Source of the DNA: Sphingobium sp. Z007
GTDB lineage: Bacteria; Pseudomonadota; Alphaproteobacteria; Sphingomonadales; Sphingomonadaceae
Length of the DNA stretch: 64,000 nt
Direction: 5' to 3'
NCBI RefSeq assembly: GCF_900013425.1
Contig: NZ_FBXK01000005.1
Span: forward strand, 3,001,501 to 3,065,500
Part shown: piece after piece, positions 45,901 to 55,663 of the stretch
Layout of the letters: every line of letters begins with the position of its first letter
Position numbering within the stretch: position 1 is the stretch's first letter
The notes under the pieces: generated by a model
Databases searched by the model: none
The model's input: only the letters and a program-made list of their open reading frames with translations
Told to the model about the DNA's origin: nothing
Program-made: the position numbers and the translations under genes

Positions 45901-46249
45901 GACGGCGCGCACCCTGACCGAAGAGATCGCCCGCGTCGTTCGCGCCAGGGCCGCGCATCCCGACTGGGTGGCGGGGATGATGCGCCACGGCTTTCGCGGC
46001 GGCGCGGAACTGGCCGCGACGCTCGATCATCTAGGCGCCTTCGCGCATCTGTCGGGTGCGGTGCCCTCGCACCTGTTCGATCTCTATCATGACGCGACGC
46101 TGGGCCAGCCCGACGTGCGCGCCTTCCTCGCACAAGCCAATCCCGATGCGCTGGCGGCGATGGAGGCGCGGTTCGCCGCGCTTCATGCCGCCGGGCTGTG
46201 GACCACGCGGCGCAACTCGATCCTCGCCAGCCTGACGGGGGACGCATGA
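42983..46249 (+). CDS. cobN: cobaltochelatase large subunit CobN
   Basis: The 1088-residue protein matches CobN over its length: [20 protein letters not shown] near residue 75, [18 protein letters not shown] (about 535) and the late [17 protein letters not shown] region. CobN inserts Co(II) into hydrogenobyrinate a,c-diamide with ATP, together with AAA+ CobS and CobT-like partners, which are not encoded in this window. It is shorter than the Pseudomonas protein (about 1275) but typical of sphingomonads. It overlaps cobG by 4 bp. Confidence 0.95.
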   Translation: MHVIFRETHGLEESAVPQDLGQSPSDLIVLSFSDSDLGAFAAAWRQARDRADAPLPSLRLANLAALTHPLSVDTYVELTLVHAKGILIRLIGGTAYWSYGLQQVAALARAQGIALAVLPADGRLDMRLDTASTLPEPLLRQFARRCDMGGVAAARGALGMLAEAAGLHNPFGSDDAPLPMMGGWHPDLGIVDPHSVARNPDRPLVLILFYRSYLTAHDLDPFVQLHAALARQGFDVLSIFVPSLKAPDARDQVAQWVADLHPAAIINATAFSARGEGGDTPLDGAGVPVFQVALATAWRDDWRAAARGLSPADLAMHVVMPEVDGRIFAGVASFKESGARDAALEFADVVHRGDPDRIDAIAARVAAWVALARRPAAARRVALLLSTYPGKAYQMAHAVGLDALASAEAILTDLAEAGYALGDERSPVAALDRTWIDWPLEDYRRSLAGLPDALRADLDQAWGAPQDDPAVQDGAFRFAALAMGHILVALQPERGTPTTREGNYHDLSLCPRHAYVAFYLWLRDRGTDALVHIGAHGTLEWLPGKSVALSDDCWPEALIGATPLIYPFIVNDPGEAAQAKRRTAAVTIGHVPPPLVQTTSGAGLHRIEALLDEFSNADGLDPARRDRLQATIGDEARALGLEAELGLDDAMSPAEAITRIDRFLCDVKESQFGDGLHIFGRGDHGAGERAGLLAALDGRRVPPGPAGSPYRGRADVLPTGRNLYAIDPRAVPSRAAYAQGVRLAAELVRRHLQDHGDYPRGLVVDLWGSATMRTAGEDFAMALHLLGAKPIWDMASERVTGVEILALALLDRPRIDVTLRVSGLFRDAFPTLPTLFGQAVRALCGRDEPTDWNPFAGQDAAPRVYGPQPGRYGVGLGDRGETYTEEARRAAGEAWLSASDHALDTPVASPDPDGLRLRVAGADAFVHAQDLPETDLLLAADYAAHEAGFAAAKAQVGGAASLYHLDNRDPARPTARTLTEEIARVVRARAAHPDWVAGMMRHGFRGGAELAATLDHLGAFAHLSGAVPSHLFDLYHDATLGQPDVRAFLAQANPDALAAMEARFAALHAAGLWTTRRNSILASLTGDA

Positions 46250-47370
46250 GCCACTTTATCCGCAAAGGCTGGTGCCCCGACGCATGGCGCCCGATGATGG
46301 CCGGCGACGGGCTGCTCGTGCGGGTGAAGCCGCGGCTCGGCCGCCTGACGCGGGATCAGGCGCTGGCCTTGGCCGACGCCGCGGCGACGCATGGCAGCGG
46401 CCTGATCGACATGACGCGCCGCGCCAATCTCCAACTGCGCGGCGTGTCGGAAAGCGGTTGGCCGGTGCTGCTGGAGCGGCTGCTGGCGCTGGACCTGGTG
46501 GATGCCGATGCCGACCGGGAAAAGCGGCGCAATATTCTTGTGCCCCCGATCTGGCGGCAGGGCGACGACAGCCACCGCATCGCGTGCGATCTGCTGGCGC
46601 GGCTGGATGAACTACCCGCGGCGTTGCCGGGCAAGACCGGTTTCGTGATCGACGCGGGCGTCGCCCCGCTGCTCCATGACCAGCCAGGTGATTTCCGCAT
46701 CGAACGCAGCGACGCAGGCGATCTGATGCTCCGCGCCGATGGCCGATCTACCGGCTGCGCCATAACCCCAGGCGGCGAAGCGGAGGCCCTGATCGCGCTC
46801 GCCCATTGGTTCGTCGCCAGCGGCGGCGCGGCGGCCGGGCGCATGGCCCGGCACGATGCGCCGCTGCCCGGCTGGGCCACAGGGACGTTGCGGGCTGCCC
46901 CCGCCGCGATCCTCCCTTGGCGCAAGGGGACCAGCTATGGCCTGCCCTTCGGCCGCATCGACGCGGCGCTGCTGGCGCGGCTGGCGGCGACGTTGCCGCC
47001 GGACAGCGGCTTCCGCACCACGCCCTGGCGCATCCTGATGCTGGAAACGCCGGTGGATATGCAGGATGACGGCCTGCTCACGGACCCGGCCGATCCCCTG
47101 CTACGCATCGATGCCTGTCCGGGCCAGCCGGCCTGCGCGCAGGCAAGCGTCGAAACGCGCGACCTCGCCCGCCACCTTGCCCCCCTTATGGCGGGCCGCC
47201 TGCATGTGTCGGGCTGCGCCAAGAGCTGCGCCAGCGCCGCCCCCGCCGCGGTGACCCTGACCGGCCGCGATGGCCGCTACGACCTTGCCCTTGACGCGCC
47301 CGCCGGAGCGCCGCCCCTTCGCGCCACGCTCGACCGGGCCGCTGTCCTCGCCCATTTCGGAGCCGCCTGA
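46246..47370 (+). CDS. cobG: precorrin-3B synthase CobG
   Basis: Start ATG 46246 overlaps cobN (ATGA), giving 374 residues. CobG is a sulfite/nitrite-reductase-like oxygenase with siroheme-type Fe-S cysteine motifs: here CPGQPAC (about 295) and GCAKSCAS (about 325). It converts precorrin-3A to precorrin-3B with oxygen, placing the pathway on the aerobic branch. The N-terminal half ([20 protein letters not shown]) matches the family. Coupled to cobH with no gap. Confidence 0.92.
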   Translation: MSHFIRKGWCPDAWRPMMAGDGLLVRVKPRLGRLTRDQALALADAAATHGSGLIDMTRRANLQLRGVSESGWPVLLERLLALDLVDADADREKRRNILVPPIWRQGDDSHRIACDLLARLDELPAALPGKTGFVIDAGVAPLLHDQPGDFRIERSDAGDLMLRADGRSTGCAITPGGEAEALIALAHWFVASGGAAAGRMARHDAPLPGWATGTLRAAPAAILPWRKGTSYGLPFGRIDAALLARLAATLPPDSGFRTTPWRILMLETPVDMQDDGLLTDPADPLLRIDACPGQPACAQASVETRDLARHLAPLMAGRLHVSGCAKSCASAAPAAVTLTGRDGRYDLALDAPAGAPPLRATLDRAAVLAHFGAA

Positions 47371-48000
47371 ATGCCCCATGCCTATGAACGGGATGGCGCC
47401 GCCATCTATCGCCAATCCTTTGCGACGATCCGGGCCGAAGCCGACCTCGCCCGCTTCACGGCGCAGGAGGAGCCGGTGGCGGTACGGATGATCCACGCCG
47501 CCGGCCTGGTCGATCTTGCGGCGCATATCCGTTTCACGCCGGATTTCGCCCACGCCGCCCGGACCGCGCTGGCGGCCGGCGCGCCGATCCTGTGCGACGC
47601 CCGCATGGTGTCGGAAGGGATCACCCGCGCCCGCCTGCCCGCGGCCAACCCGATCCTCTGCACGCTGCACGCCCCCCAAGTGCCCGCCATGGCGCAGGCG
47701 GCCCGCAACACCCGCTCCGCCACCGCGCTGGAACTCTGGCGTCCGCATCTTGCCGGGGCGGTGGTGGCGATCGGCAATGCGCCGACTGCCCTGTTCCATC
47801 TGCTCGACATGCTGGAAGACCCTGATTGCCCGCGCCCGGCGGCGATCGTCGGTTGCCCGGTGGGCTTCGTCGGCGCGGTCGAATCCAAGGCCGCACTCTG
47901 GGCCGCGCCGCCCGCACCCTGCTGCATCATCGAAGGACGTCTGGGCGGTAGCGCGATCACCGTCGCGGCGATCAATGCGCTGGCGAGCGCCGCGGAATGA
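47371..48000 (+). CDS. cobH: precorrin-8X methylmutase
   Basis: This 209-residue enzyme has the catalytic His in VRMIHAAGLVDL (about 42), the CDARMVSEGITRARLP motif and a GCPVGFVGAVESK signature. It shifts the C-11 methyl group to C-12, making hydrogenobyrinate. It begins directly after the cobG stop and overlaps cobI by 4 bp. Confidence 0.95.
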   Translation: MPHAYERDGAAIYRQSFATIRAEADLARFTAQEEPVAVRMIHAAGLVDLAAHIRFTPDFAHAARTALAAGAPILCDARMVSEGITRARLPAANPILCTLHAPQVPAMAQAARNTRSATALELWRPHLAGAVVAIGNAPTALFHLLDMLEDPDCPRPAAIVGCPVGFVGAVESKAALWAAPPAPCCIIEGRLGGSAITVAAINALASAAE

Positions 48001-48722
48001 CGCCCGGCACGATCCACGGCGTCGGCCTTGGCCCCGGCGCGCCCGACCTGCTGAGCGTCCGCGCCGACCGGCTGGTGCGCGGCGCGCGGCATGTCGCCTA
48101 TTTCCGCAAGGCCGGGCGACCCGGCCAGGCGCGGCGGATCGCAGACGGAATGTTGCGCTCGGACGCGATCGAAATCGCGATGGAATATCCGGTGACGACA
48201 GAAATCCCGCTGTCCGACCCGCGCTACAACGCCTGCCTGTCCGCCTTCTATACAGACTGCACCGCCCGCCTGACCGCGTTGGCGCATACGGGCGAGGATG
48301 TCGTCGTATTGTGCGAAGGCGATCCCTTTTTCTACGGCTCCTTCATGCATCTCCATACACGGCTGTCGGGAGTCGTCCCGGTCGCGGTGGTGCCGGGGAT
48401 CACCGGCATGGCGGGCGCGTGGAACGCCACCGGCGCGCCGATCACATGGGGCGACGATGTCCTGACCATCGCCATGGCTACCCTCCCGGAAGAGGAACTG
48501 ACCCGGCGCATCCGCGACACCGATGCGCTGGTGGTGATGAAGATCGGTCGCCACCTGCCCAAGCTGCGCCGCGCAGTCGCCGCCGCCGGGCGCGAAGACG
48601 CCGCCTGGCTGGTCGAACATGCCGCCATGCCCGGCGAACGCGTCACCCGCCTGGCCGATGCCAACAGCGTCACCCCCTATTTCTCCATCCTGCTGATCCA
48701 TGGCCAAGGACGCCGGCCATGA
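47997..48722 (+). CDS. cobI: precorrin-2 C20-methyltransferase
   Basis: The 241-residue SAM-dependent tetrapyrrole methylase has the class-defining [15 protein letters not shown] (about 6-20), CEGDPFFYGSFMHL (about 104) and a PGITGMAGAWNATG segment. It methylates precorrin-2 at C-20 to precorrin-3A, substrate of the neighbouring CobG. ATGA overlap on both sides shows tight coupling. Confidence 0.95.
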   Translation: MTPGTIHGVGLGPGAPDLLSVRADRLVRGARHVAYFRKAGRPGQARRIADGMLRSDAIEIAMEYPVTTEIPLSDPRYNACLSAFYTDCTARLTALAHTGEDVVVLCEGDPFFYGSFMHLHTRLSGVVPVAVVPGITGMAGAWNATGAPITWGDDVLTIAMATLPEEELTRRIRDTDALVVMKIGRHLPKLRRAVAAAGREDAAWLVEHAAMPGERVTRLADANSVTPYFSILLIHGQGRRP

Positions 48723-49480
48723 GCGGCTGGCTCGCCATCGCCGGGCTGGGGCCGGGGGACGACCGCCTCGTCACGCCAGAAGTGACCGACTTGATCGCGC
48801 AGGCGACCGATATCGTCGGCTATATCCCTTATGTCGCCCGCATCGCCCCGCGCGCCGGGCTGACGCTTCACCCATCGGACAACCGCGTGGAACTAGATCG
48901 CGCCGCCCATGCCCTCTCCCTAGCGGCACAGGGGCGACGGGTGGTCGTCGCTTCGTCCGGCGATCCGGGGGTCTTCGCCATGGCGTCGGCACTGTTCGAG
49001 GCGCTGGAGGCGGGGCCTGCCCATTGGCGCGATCTCGACATCCGGGTGCTGCCTGGCATCACAGCGATGCTGGCCGCCAGCGCCCGCGCGGGCGCACCGC
49101 TTGGCCATGATTTCTGCGCCATCAACCTGTCCGACAATCTCAAGCCCTGGTCGCTGATCGAAAAGCGGCTGCGCCTGGCGGCGGAGGCGGACTTCGCCAT
49201 GGCCTTCTACAATCCCCGATCGAAGGCGCGGCCGGACGGCTTCGCCCGCACGCTCGCCCTGCTGCGCACGCTATGCGGCGACGATCGCCCGATCCTCTTC
49301 GCCCGCGCCGTATCGACGCCGCAGGAGCAGTTGCAGATCGTCCCGCTGGGCGCAGCGCGCGCAGACATGGCCGACATGCGGACCGTCGTGATCCTGGGGT
49401 CGAGCCGCACCCGGCTGATCGCGCGGCCGCGTGGACCAATCCTTTACACGCCGCGATCGGCGCTGGACCGCCCGGCATGA
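48719..49480 (+). CDS. cobJ: precorrin-3B C17-methyltransferase
   Basis: This 253-residue SAM methylase (IAGLGPGDDRLVTPEVTDLI; SSGDPGVFAMASALFEAL; CAINLSDNLKPWSLIEKRL) matches CobJ, which methylates C-17 with ring contraction to precorrin-4. It starts 4 bp inside cobI. Its last 37 bp overlap the end of the leftward cobK, so the two coding strands collide. Confidence 0.95.
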   Translation: MSGWLAIAGLGPGDDRLVTPEVTDLIAQATDIVGYIPYVARIAPRAGLTLHPSDNRVELDRAAHALSLAAQGRRVVVASSGDPGVFAMASALFEALEAGPAHWRDLDIRVLPGITAMLAASARAGAPLGHDFCAINLSDNLKPWSLIEKRLRLAAEADFAMAFYNPRSKARPDGFARTLALLRTLCGDDRPILFARAVSTPQEQLQIVPLGAARADMADMRTVVILGSSRTRLIARPRGPILYTPRSALDRPA

Positions 49481-50205
49481 TCCAGCCAGCGCAACACCGC
49501 TTCGGGCGCATGCATCTCCGTCCGCACCGGCATGATCGGCCGGTCGATCATCAGAACCGGCAAGCCCAGTTGGCGCGCGGCGATGATCTTCGCCTCCGCC
49601 CCCGTGCCGCCCGCATTCTTGCTCACCACCATGTCGATGTCATGCATTTGCATCAGGCGAAGGTCGCCCTCCACCGAAAAAGGCCCGCGATCGACGACCA
49701 GGCTGTGATGCGGCAGGGCGGGGGGCATGGCCGGGGCATCGACGAAGCGCAGCAGATAATGATGCTGGGGCTGGGCGGCGAACGCCTCGACATGCATCCG
49801 CCCCAGCGCCAGCATGACGCGGCGCGGCGGCCCGGCCAGCGCCGCCACCGCGCCCGCTATATCCGCGACATGCGTCCATCTGTCCCCCGGCTGCGCGCGC
49901 CATGCCGGGCGCGTCAGGGCAACATGCGCCACCCCGGCGCGGCGGGCGGCTTCGACTGCATGCATGCTCATGGTCGCGGCGAAGGGATGGGTCGCATCGA
50001 CCAGATGGGTGATACGCTCGGCACGCAGATAAGCGACCAGCCCCTCGACCCCGCCAAAGCCCCCGATGCGCACCGCGATTGGCTGCGCCAGCGGCGTGTC
50101 CGTCCGGCCCGCATAGCTCAGCGTCGCCGCCATGCCCCGTTGCGCCAGCAGACGGGCCAGCGCGCTGGCCTGCGATGTGCCGCCCAGCAGCAGGATGTTC
50201 GGCAT
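49444..50205 (-). CDS. cobK: precorrin-6A reductase
   Basis: The leftward 253-residue enzyme has an N-terminal NADP-binding LLLGGTSQASALARLL, the family motif DATHPFAA (about 88), and SKNAGGTGAEAKIIAARQL near the end. It reduces precorrin-6A to dihydro-precorrin-6 for CobL. It is the only gene of the upper pathway on the minus strand. Its start codon shares the bases CATG with the cobL start on the other strand (50203-50206), and its end overlaps cobJ. Its promoter must lie within cobL. Confidence 0.95.
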   Translation of the reverse strand: MPNILLLGGTSQASALARLLAQRGMAATLSYAGRTDTPLAQPIAVRIGGFGGVEGLVAYLRAERITHLVDATHPFAATMSMHAVEAARRAGVAHVALTRPAWRAQPGDRWTHVADIAGAVAALAGPPRRVMLALGRMHVEAFAAQPQHHYLLRFVDAPAMPPALPHHSLVVDRGPFSVEGDLRLMQMHDIDMVVSKNAGGTGAEAKIIAARQLGLPVLMIDRPIMPVRTEMHAPEAVLRWLDHAGRSSADRGV

Positions 50206-51412
50206 GGCTGATCCTGTGTCCCAGGCCTGGTTGAAGATCATCGGCGTCGGCGAGGACGGGCGCTGTGGCCTGTCCGCCGACAGCCGCGCGGCGCTTGCGC
50301 GGGCGGATCTGGTCATGGGGTCGGCCCGCCACCTGTCGCTGCTCGCCCCGTTTAATCGCCCCACGATCGAATGGCCAGTGCCCTTCGCCGACGGGATCGA
50401 CCGGCTGCTGGCGCAGCGCGGACGGCGGGTGGTGATGCTGGCGTCGGGCGATCCCTTCTGGTTCGGCGCGGGCGCGGCCGTCACGCGCCATCTGTCGCCG
50501 GACGAATGGGTCGCGCATCCCGCGCCATCGACTTTCACCCTGGCTGCGGCGCGCCTCGGCTGGTCGCTCCAGGACACCGCCTGCCTCGGCCTCCACGCCG
50601 CGCCGCTGGAGCGGTTGCGGCCTTATCTCGTTCCCGGCCGCTGCGTGCTGGCGCTGCTGCGCGACGGGCAGGCGGCCGAGGCTCTTGCCGGCTACCTTAC
50701 CCGCACTGGCTTCGGCCCCTCGATCCTGCACATCATGGAGGCGCTGGGCGGCCCGCGCGAACGGTTGCGCAGCGTGACGGCCGACGCCTTCGCCCTCAGC
50801 GATGTCGCCCATCCCGTCGCGGTCGGCATCGCCGTCGCGGGCGAGGGCCTTGCCCTCCCGTCCGTCGCCGGGCGGCCCGACGCCCTGTTCGACCATGACG
50901 GCCAGATCACCAAGGCGCCGATCCGCGCCCTGACCCTGTCCGCCCTCGCGCCGCGGCCGGGCGAACTGCTATGGGACATTGGCGCAGGATCGGGATCGAT
51001 CGGCATCGAATGGCTGCTCGCCCATCCGGCCAACCGCGCCTGCGCGATCGAGGCCGATCCGGCGCGCGCCGCGCGAGTGCGGGCCAATGCCGTCGCTCTG
51101 GGCGTCGACCGGCTCGACGTGCTGATCGGATCGGCACCTGACGCCTTGCCGACCGGAACCTTGCCCGATGCGGTGTTCATCGGCGGTGGCCTTTCCGACG
51201 TTCTGCTCCGCCGCCTGTCGGGACACCTTCCGGCTGGAACGCGATTGGTCGCCAATGCCGTGACGCTGGAATCCGAAGCGCTGCTGACGCGCTGGCATGG
51301 CGAACGGGGCGGCAGCCTGCTGCGCATCGAACTAGCGGATTGCGGGCCGCTTGGCGACCGGCGCGGCTGGCGGCCGCGCTTCCCGGTGGTGCAGTGGAGC
51401 ACGCGGCTATGA
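50204..51412 (+). CDS. cobL: precorrin-6Y C5,15-methyltransferase (decarboxylating)
   Basis: This 402-residue bifunctional enzyme joins an N-terminal SAM methylase (CobE/CbiE-like, [16 protein letters not shown] and [12 protein letters not shown]) with a C-terminal CbiT-type methylase ([16 protein letters not shown], about 255-270; [11 protein letters not shown]). It methylates C-5 and C-15 and decarboxylates, giving precorrin-8X. ATG 50204 is shared in antisense with cobK, so no space remains for its own promoter; transcription probably continues from cobJ across antisense cobK. cobE follows with ATGA. Confidence 0.95.
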   Translation: MADPVSQAWLKIIGVGEDGRCGLSADSRAALARADLVMGSARHLSLLAPFNRPTIEWPVPFADGIDRLLAQRGRRVVMLASGDPFWFGAGAAVTRHLSPDEWVAHPAPSTFTLAAARLGWSLQDTACLGLHAAPLERLRPYLVPGRCVLALLRDGQAAEALAGYLTRTGFGPSILHIMEALGGPRERLRSVTADAFALSDVAHPVAVGIAVAGEGLALPSVAGRPDALFDHDGQITKAPIRALTLSALAPRPGELLWDIGAGSGSIGIEWLLAHPANRACAIEADPARAARVRANAVALGVDRLDVLIGSAPDALPTGTLPDAVFIGGGLSDVLLRRLSGHLPAGTRLVANAVTLESEALLTRWHGERGGSLLRIELADCGPLGDRRGWRPRFPVVQWSTRL

Positions 51413-51774
51413 TCGTCGCAGGCTTCGGCTTTCGCGCCAGTGCGTCGCTGCATACGCAACGCAGCGCCTTCGACCTTGCCCGGCGCGGCCTGCCGCCCGT
51501 CACCCACCTCGCCACGCCCGAAGACAAGGCTGCGGCACTCGTGCCGCTGGCCGCCGCGCTGGGATTGCCGCTGCTGGCCATGTCCCCGGACGCGCTTGCC
51601 GCGATAACGACACCCACCCGTTCCCCCGCCAGCCTGCAAGCGCGCGGCGTCGGCAGCGTGGCGGAGGCGTGTGCGCTCGCGGCAGCCGGAGTGCAAGGCC
51701 GCCTGCTGCGCACCCGCCAGATTTCCCCCGATCGCATGGCCACCTGCGCCATCGCCCAAGGACTCTTCCCATGA
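51409..51774 (+). CDS. cobE: CobE / CbiG C-terminal-type protein
   Basis: The 121-residue protein begins [20 protein letters not shown], the GFGFR motif of CobE and the CbiG C-terminal domain, and contains [17 protein letters not shown]. Its exact role in the aerobic pathway is not settled, though it is required in some bacteria and sits between methylase genes here. ATGA overlaps with both neighbours. Confidence 0.88.
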   Translation: MIVAGFGFRASASLHTQRSAFDLARRGLPPVTHLATPEDKAAALVPLAAALGLPLLAMSPDALAAITTPTRSPASLQARGVGSVAEACALAAAGVQGRLLRTRQISPDRMATCAIAQGLFP

Positions 51775-52556
51775 CCGTACATTTCATCGGCGCCGGCCCC
51801 GGCGCGCCCGACCTGCTGACCCTGCGCGGGCGCGATCTGATCGCCGCCAGCCCGGTCTGCCTCTATGCCGGCTCGCTGGTCCCGCCTGAACTGCTGGGCC
51901 ACTGCCCGCCCGGCGCGCGGATCGTCAACACCGCGCCCCTAGATTTGGACGCCATCATGGCTGAAATCGCCGCCGCCCATGCGCTGGGCCAGGATGTTGC
52001 GCGGCTCCATTCGGGCGATCTGTCCATCTGGTCGGCGGTGGGCGAGCAACTGCGCCGGCTGCGGGCGATGGCCATACCCTTCACCATCACGCCGGGCGTC
52101 CCCGCCTTCGCTGCCGCCGCCGCGGCGCTGGAGGCGGAACTCACGCTTCCGCAACTGTCTCAGTCGTTGATCCTGACCCGCACGCCGGGCCGCGCCAGCG
52201 CCATGCCCACGGCCGAAAGCCTGGCCCATTTCGCCGTCACCCAGGCGACGCTCGCCATTCATCTCTCGATCCACAATCTCGCGCAGGTGGTGGCGGACCT
52301 GACGCCCGCTTATGGCGCGGATTGCCCCGTCGCGGTGGTGTGGCGCGCCAGCTGGCCCGACCAACGCATCATACGCGCCACGCTCGCGACGATCGAGGCC
52401 GCGGTAGCGGGCGGCTTGGAACGCACCGCCCTGATCCTCGTCGGCCATGTGCTCGAAGCGCAGCATTTCGCGGAGAGCAGCCTCTACGCGCCGGGCTATG
52501 ACCGACGTTTCCGTCCACAGGACGCGACGTCCTGCTGCGCGGAGCCTGGCGCATGA
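51771..52556 (+). CDS. cobM: precorrin-4 C11-methyltransferase
   Basis: This 261-residue SAM methylase ([54 protein letters not shown]) matches CobM, which methylates precorrin-4 at C-11 to precorrin-5. The [21 protein letters not shown] segment [13 protein letters not shown] is diagnostic for this branch. Overlaps cobE and cobB by 4 bp. Confidence 0.95.
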   Translation: MTVHFIGAGPGAPDLLTLRGRDLIAASPVCLYAGSLVPPELLGHCPPGARIVNTAPLDLDAIMAEIAAAHALGQDVARLHSGDLSIWSAVGEQLRRLRAMAIPFTITPGVPAFAAAAAALEAELTLPQLSQSLILTRTPGRASAMPTAESLAHFAVTQATLAIHLSIHNLAQVVADLTPAYGADCPVAVVWRASWPDQRIIRATLATIEAAVAGGLERTALILVGHVLEAQHFAESSLYAPGYDRRFRPQDATSCCAEPGA

Positions 52557-53857
52557 CCACGCCCGGCTTGATGATCGCCGCGCCTGCATCGGGGACAGGC
52601 AAGACCACGGTGATGCTGGGGCTGCTCCGCGCGCTGACGCAGGACGGCATGGCGGTGCAGCCGTTCAAGAGCGGGCCGGATTATATCGACCCGGCCTTCC
52701 ACCGGGCCGCCTCCGGCCGCGCCTCGTTCAATCTCGACAGCTGGGCGATGGACGCCGGGTTGCTCGACGCCATCGCGCATCAGGCGACGGACGCGGACAT
52801 GGCGATCGCCGAAGGATCGATGGGCCTGTATGACGGCGTCGCAAGTCCAGGGGCGACCGGCAACGGCGCCAGCGCCGACATTGCGCGCCGCATGGGCTGG
52901 CCGGTGATCCTGGTGATCGACGTATCCGGTCAGGCCCAGTCGGCGGCCGCCACCGCGCTGGGCTTCGCGCGGCTCGACCCGGACGTGCCCTTCGCCGGCG
53001 TCATCCTGAACCGCGTCGCCAGCCCCCGCCACGAACGGCTGGTGCGGCGCGGGTTCGACAGCATCGGCATCCCCGTGCTCGGCGCGCTGCCCCGGCGCGG
53101 CGACATGGTGCTGCCCGAACGCCATCTGGGCCTCGTCCAGGCGGCCGAACATCCCGATCTCGATCGCGCGATCGCCGACTATGCCGCCTTCCTGCGCGCC
53201 CATGCCGATCTGCCCGCGATCCGCAGCGCCGCCGCCGGGGGGAACGGCCAGGCGGGGCGATTGCCACCGCCACCCGCCCAGCGGATCGCGATCGCGCGCG
53301 ACGCCGCCTTTTCCTTCCTCTATCCCCATCTGCTGCAAGGCTGGGCGCAGGGCGGGGCGCAGATACTGCCTTTCTCGCCGCTCGCGGACGAAGGCCCGGA
53401 TGCCGACGCCGATCTCGTCTGGCTGCCCGGCGGCTATCCCGAACTTCATGCCGGCCCCATCGCCGCGGCGCACACCTTCCTGGCGGGCCTGCGCCGCCAC
53501 GCGCAAACCCGGCCCGTCCACGGCGAGTGCGGCGGCTATATGGTGCTGGGGGAGGCGCTGATCGACACATCGGGCGCGCGGCACCCCATGGCCGGCCTGC
53601 TCGGCCTCGTCACCAGCTACGCCCAGCGCCGGATGCATCTGGGCTATCGCCATGCCGAACTGCTGGCCCCGATCGCCGGGCTGGCCGCCGGGACCAGATT
53701 GCGCGGCCATGAATTTCATTACTCCACCATAGTGGCCCAAAGCGATGCGCCGCTGGCCCGCGTGACCGATGCGGAGGGTGTGGAGATGCCGGAAACCGGA
53801 TCGCGTCGCGGTCCTGTCACCGGCAGCTTCTTCCACATGATCGCGCCCGCCGCATGA
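52553..53857 (+). CDS. cobB: hydrogenobyrinic acid a,c-diamide synthase
   Basis: The 434-residue glutamine amidotransferase has an N-terminal P-loop [17 protein letters not shown] (about 6-22), a [14 protein letters not shown] motif and a class I glutaminase half with the nucleophile Cys in [11 protein letters not shown] (about 325) and its His in RGHEFHYS (about 386). It amidates carboxyls a and c using ATP and glutamine before cobalt insertion. ATGA overlaps with cobM and cobF. Confidence 0.95.
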   Translation: MTTPGLMIAAPASGTGKTTVMLGLLRALTQDGMAVQPFKSGPDYIDPAFHRAASGRASFNLDSWAMDAGLLDAIAHQATDADMAIAEGSMGLYDGVASPGATGNGASADIARRMGWPVILVIDVSGQAQSAAATALGFARLDPDVPFAGVILNRVASPRHERLVRRGFDSIGIPVLGALPRRGDMVLPERHLGLVQAAEHPDLDRAIADYAAFLRAHADLPAIRSAAAGGNGQAGRLPPPPAQRIAIARDAAFSFLYPHLLQGWAQGGAQILPFSPLADEGPDADADLVWLPGGYPELHAGPIAAAHTFLAGLRRHAQTRPVHGECGGYMVLGEALIDTSGARHPMAGLLGLVTSYAQRRMHLGYRHAELLAPIAGLAAGTRLRGHEFHYSTIVAQSDAPLARVTDAEGVEMPETGSRRGPVTGSFFHMIAPAA

Positions 53858-54618
53858 TCGACCTGGCGCTCATCGGCATCGGCACCGGCAATCCCGATCA
53901 TCTGACCGCGCAGGCGGTGCAGGCGATGAACCAGGCCGACCTCATCCTGCTGCCGCGCAAGGGCGACGCCAAATCCGACCTGATCGACCTGCGCCGCGCG
54001 ATCTGCGCACAACGGCTGACCGCGCCGGTGCGGGTGGTCGAATTCGACTTGCCGGTTCGCGACGCCACCGATGATTATCTGGGCTCGGTCCATGACTGGC
54101 ACGCCGCCATCGCCGCCACCTGGCAGGCACAGATCACCGCGCATCTGCCCAACGGCGGCCGGCTAGCGCTGCTGATCTGGGGCGACCCGTCCCTCTATGA
54201 CAGCACGCTGCGGATCGCCGACCGGCTGATCCAGGCGGGAATGGACGTCGCCGTTCGCGTCATACCCGGCATCACCAGTATCCAGGCGCTGACCGCCGCC
54301 CATGCCATTCCGCTCAACCGGCTTGGGGAGCCGGTCACGATCACGACAGGCCGGATGCTGCGCGCACGGGGCTGGCCGCGCGATGCCAGGACGGTGGTCG
54401 TCATGCTCGACGGCAACTGCGCCTTCGCCACGCTGCCGCCGGACGGCATCGCCATCTGGTGGGGCGCGTATCTCGGCATGCCCCACGAAGCGCTGATCCA
54501 TGGTCCGCTCGCCGACGCGGCACCGCGGATCGCGACGGCACGCGCGGCGCTGCGTGCCCGCCATGGCTGGATCATGGACGTCTATCTGATGCGAAAGGAA
54601 CAAGCCGGTGCAAGCTGA
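53854..54618 (+). CDS. cobF: precorrin-6A synthase (deacetylating)
   Basis: This 254-residue SAM methylase (LIGIGTGNPDHLTAQAVQAM; LLPRKGDAKSDLIDLRR; LLIWGDPSLYDSTLRI) matches CobF, which methylates C-1 of precorrin-5 and releases acetate. CobF exists only in the aerobic pathway, so together with CobG and CobN it fixes the route. The end overlaps cobO by 11 bp. Confidence 0.95.
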   Translation: MIDLALIGIGTGNPDHLTAQAVQAMNQADLILLPRKGDAKSDLIDLRRAICAQRLTAPVRVVEFDLPVRDATDDYLGSVHDWHAAIAATWQAQITAHLPNGGRLALLIWGDPSLYDSTLRIADRLIQAGMDVAVRVIPGITSIQALTAAHAIPLNRLGEPVTITTGRMLRARGWPRDARTVVVMLDGNCAFATLPPDGIAIWWGAYLGMPHEALIHGPLADAAPRIATARAALRARHGWIMDVYLMRKEQAGAS

Positions 54619-55219
54619 AGACGACACGCAAGCCCGCCACGCCGACAAGATGCGCAAGAAACAGGCCGCCCAGGCGAAGATCATGGCGACCAAGACCCAG
54701 GAAAAGGGGCTGCTCATCGTCCACACCGGCAAGGGCAAGGGCAAGACCAGCGCCGCGCTCGGCATGGTCGTGCGCGCGATCGGCCACGGCATGAAGGTCG
54801 GCGTGGTCCAGTTCGTCAAGGGCGCGATGACCACCGGCGAAAAGACCGTGTTCGACGCTTTTCCCGAACAGGTGGAATTCAAGCAGATGGGCGAAGGCTT
54901 CACCTGGGACACGCAGGACCGGGCGCGGGATGTCGCCGCGGCGCGCACGGCCTGGGACGAAGTGCGGCGCATGGTCGCCGATCCCGCCTATCATATGGTT
55001 CTGGCCGACGAGTTGAACATCGTCCTGCGCTACGATTATCTGCCGCTTGACGAGGTGCTGGCGGTGCTGACCGCCCGCGACGCCATGAAGCATGTGATCG
55101 TCACCGGCCGCAATGCGCCAGACGCGCTGATCGACGCGGCCGATCTCGTCACCGACATGACGATGGTCAAGCATCCCTTCCGGTCGGGCGTGAAGGCGCA
55201 GGCGGGGATCGAGTTTTGA
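54608..55219 (+). CDS. cobO: cob(I)yrinic acid a,c-diamide adenosyltransferase
   Basis: The GTG start lies within the end of cobF, giving 203 residues. A charged N-terminal extension leads to the P-loop VHTGKGKGKTSAALG (about 38-52), the LADELNIVLRYDYL motif and a TGRNAPDALIDAADLVT segment of CobA/CobO-type transferases. It adds the 5'-deoxyadenosyl group to cobalt. A 36-bp gap follows before the DUF1636 gene. Confidence 0.95.
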   Translation: MQAEDDTQARHADKMRKKQAAQAKIMATKTQEKGLLIVHTGKGKGKTSAALGMVVRAIGHGMKVGVVQFVKGAMTTGEKTVFDAFPEQVEFKQMGEGFTWDTQDRARDVAAARTAWDEVRRMVADPAYHMVLADELNIVLRYDYLPLDEVLAVLTARDAMKHVIVTGRNAPDALIDAADLVTDMTMVKHPFRSGVKAQAGIEF

Positions 55220-55255
55220 ACCCCATCGAATCGTCAAACTAAAGGATGAAGACTC

Positions 55256-55663
55256 ATGCTGACCCCCGTCGATGACGGCCCCGCTGTCGTGGCCTGCAAC
55301 ACCTGTCGCCACAGCGCGACCGATCGCGAGGACGACAGCGGCGCCCGTGGCGGCGCGCAGCTGGCGGCGGCGCTGCGCGACGTGCGCGCTAGCGACGCGC
55401 GCTATGCCGGCATCGCCGTGCAGGAAATGCCCTGCCTGTTCGCCTGCGCGGAATTTTGCACCGTGCATCTGCGCGCGCCGGGGAAGGTCGGCTATGTGCT
55501 TGGCCGGTTCGCGGCGGACCGGGACGCGGCGACCGCGATCCTTGACTATGCGGTCCATTATGCCGCCAGCGAGCATGGCCGGGTGCCCTTCAAACAATGG
55601 CCGCAGGGGGTGAAGGGCCATTTCATCACCCGCACCCCGCCGCCCGGCTTCGTCGCGGAATGA
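55256..55663 (+). CDS. DUF1636 protein, probable metal-binding
   Basis: This 135-residue protein has a thioredoxin-like-ferredoxin pattern of four cysteines: CNTCRHSA (about 13-16) and CLFACAEFC (about 55-63), matching DUF1636. The family often neighbours cobW or cobalamin genes, so a role in cobalt or Fe-S handling is likely, but no activity is established. It starts 36 bp after cobO and overlaps cobT by 4 bp, so it belongs to the riboswitch operon. Confidence 0.85.
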   Translation: MLTPVDDGPAVVACNTCRHSATDREDDSGARGGAQLAAALRDVRASDARYAGIAVQEMPCLFACAEFCTVHLRAPGKVGYVLGRFAADRDAATAILDYAVHYAASEHGRVPFKQWPQGVKGHFITRTPPPGFVAE

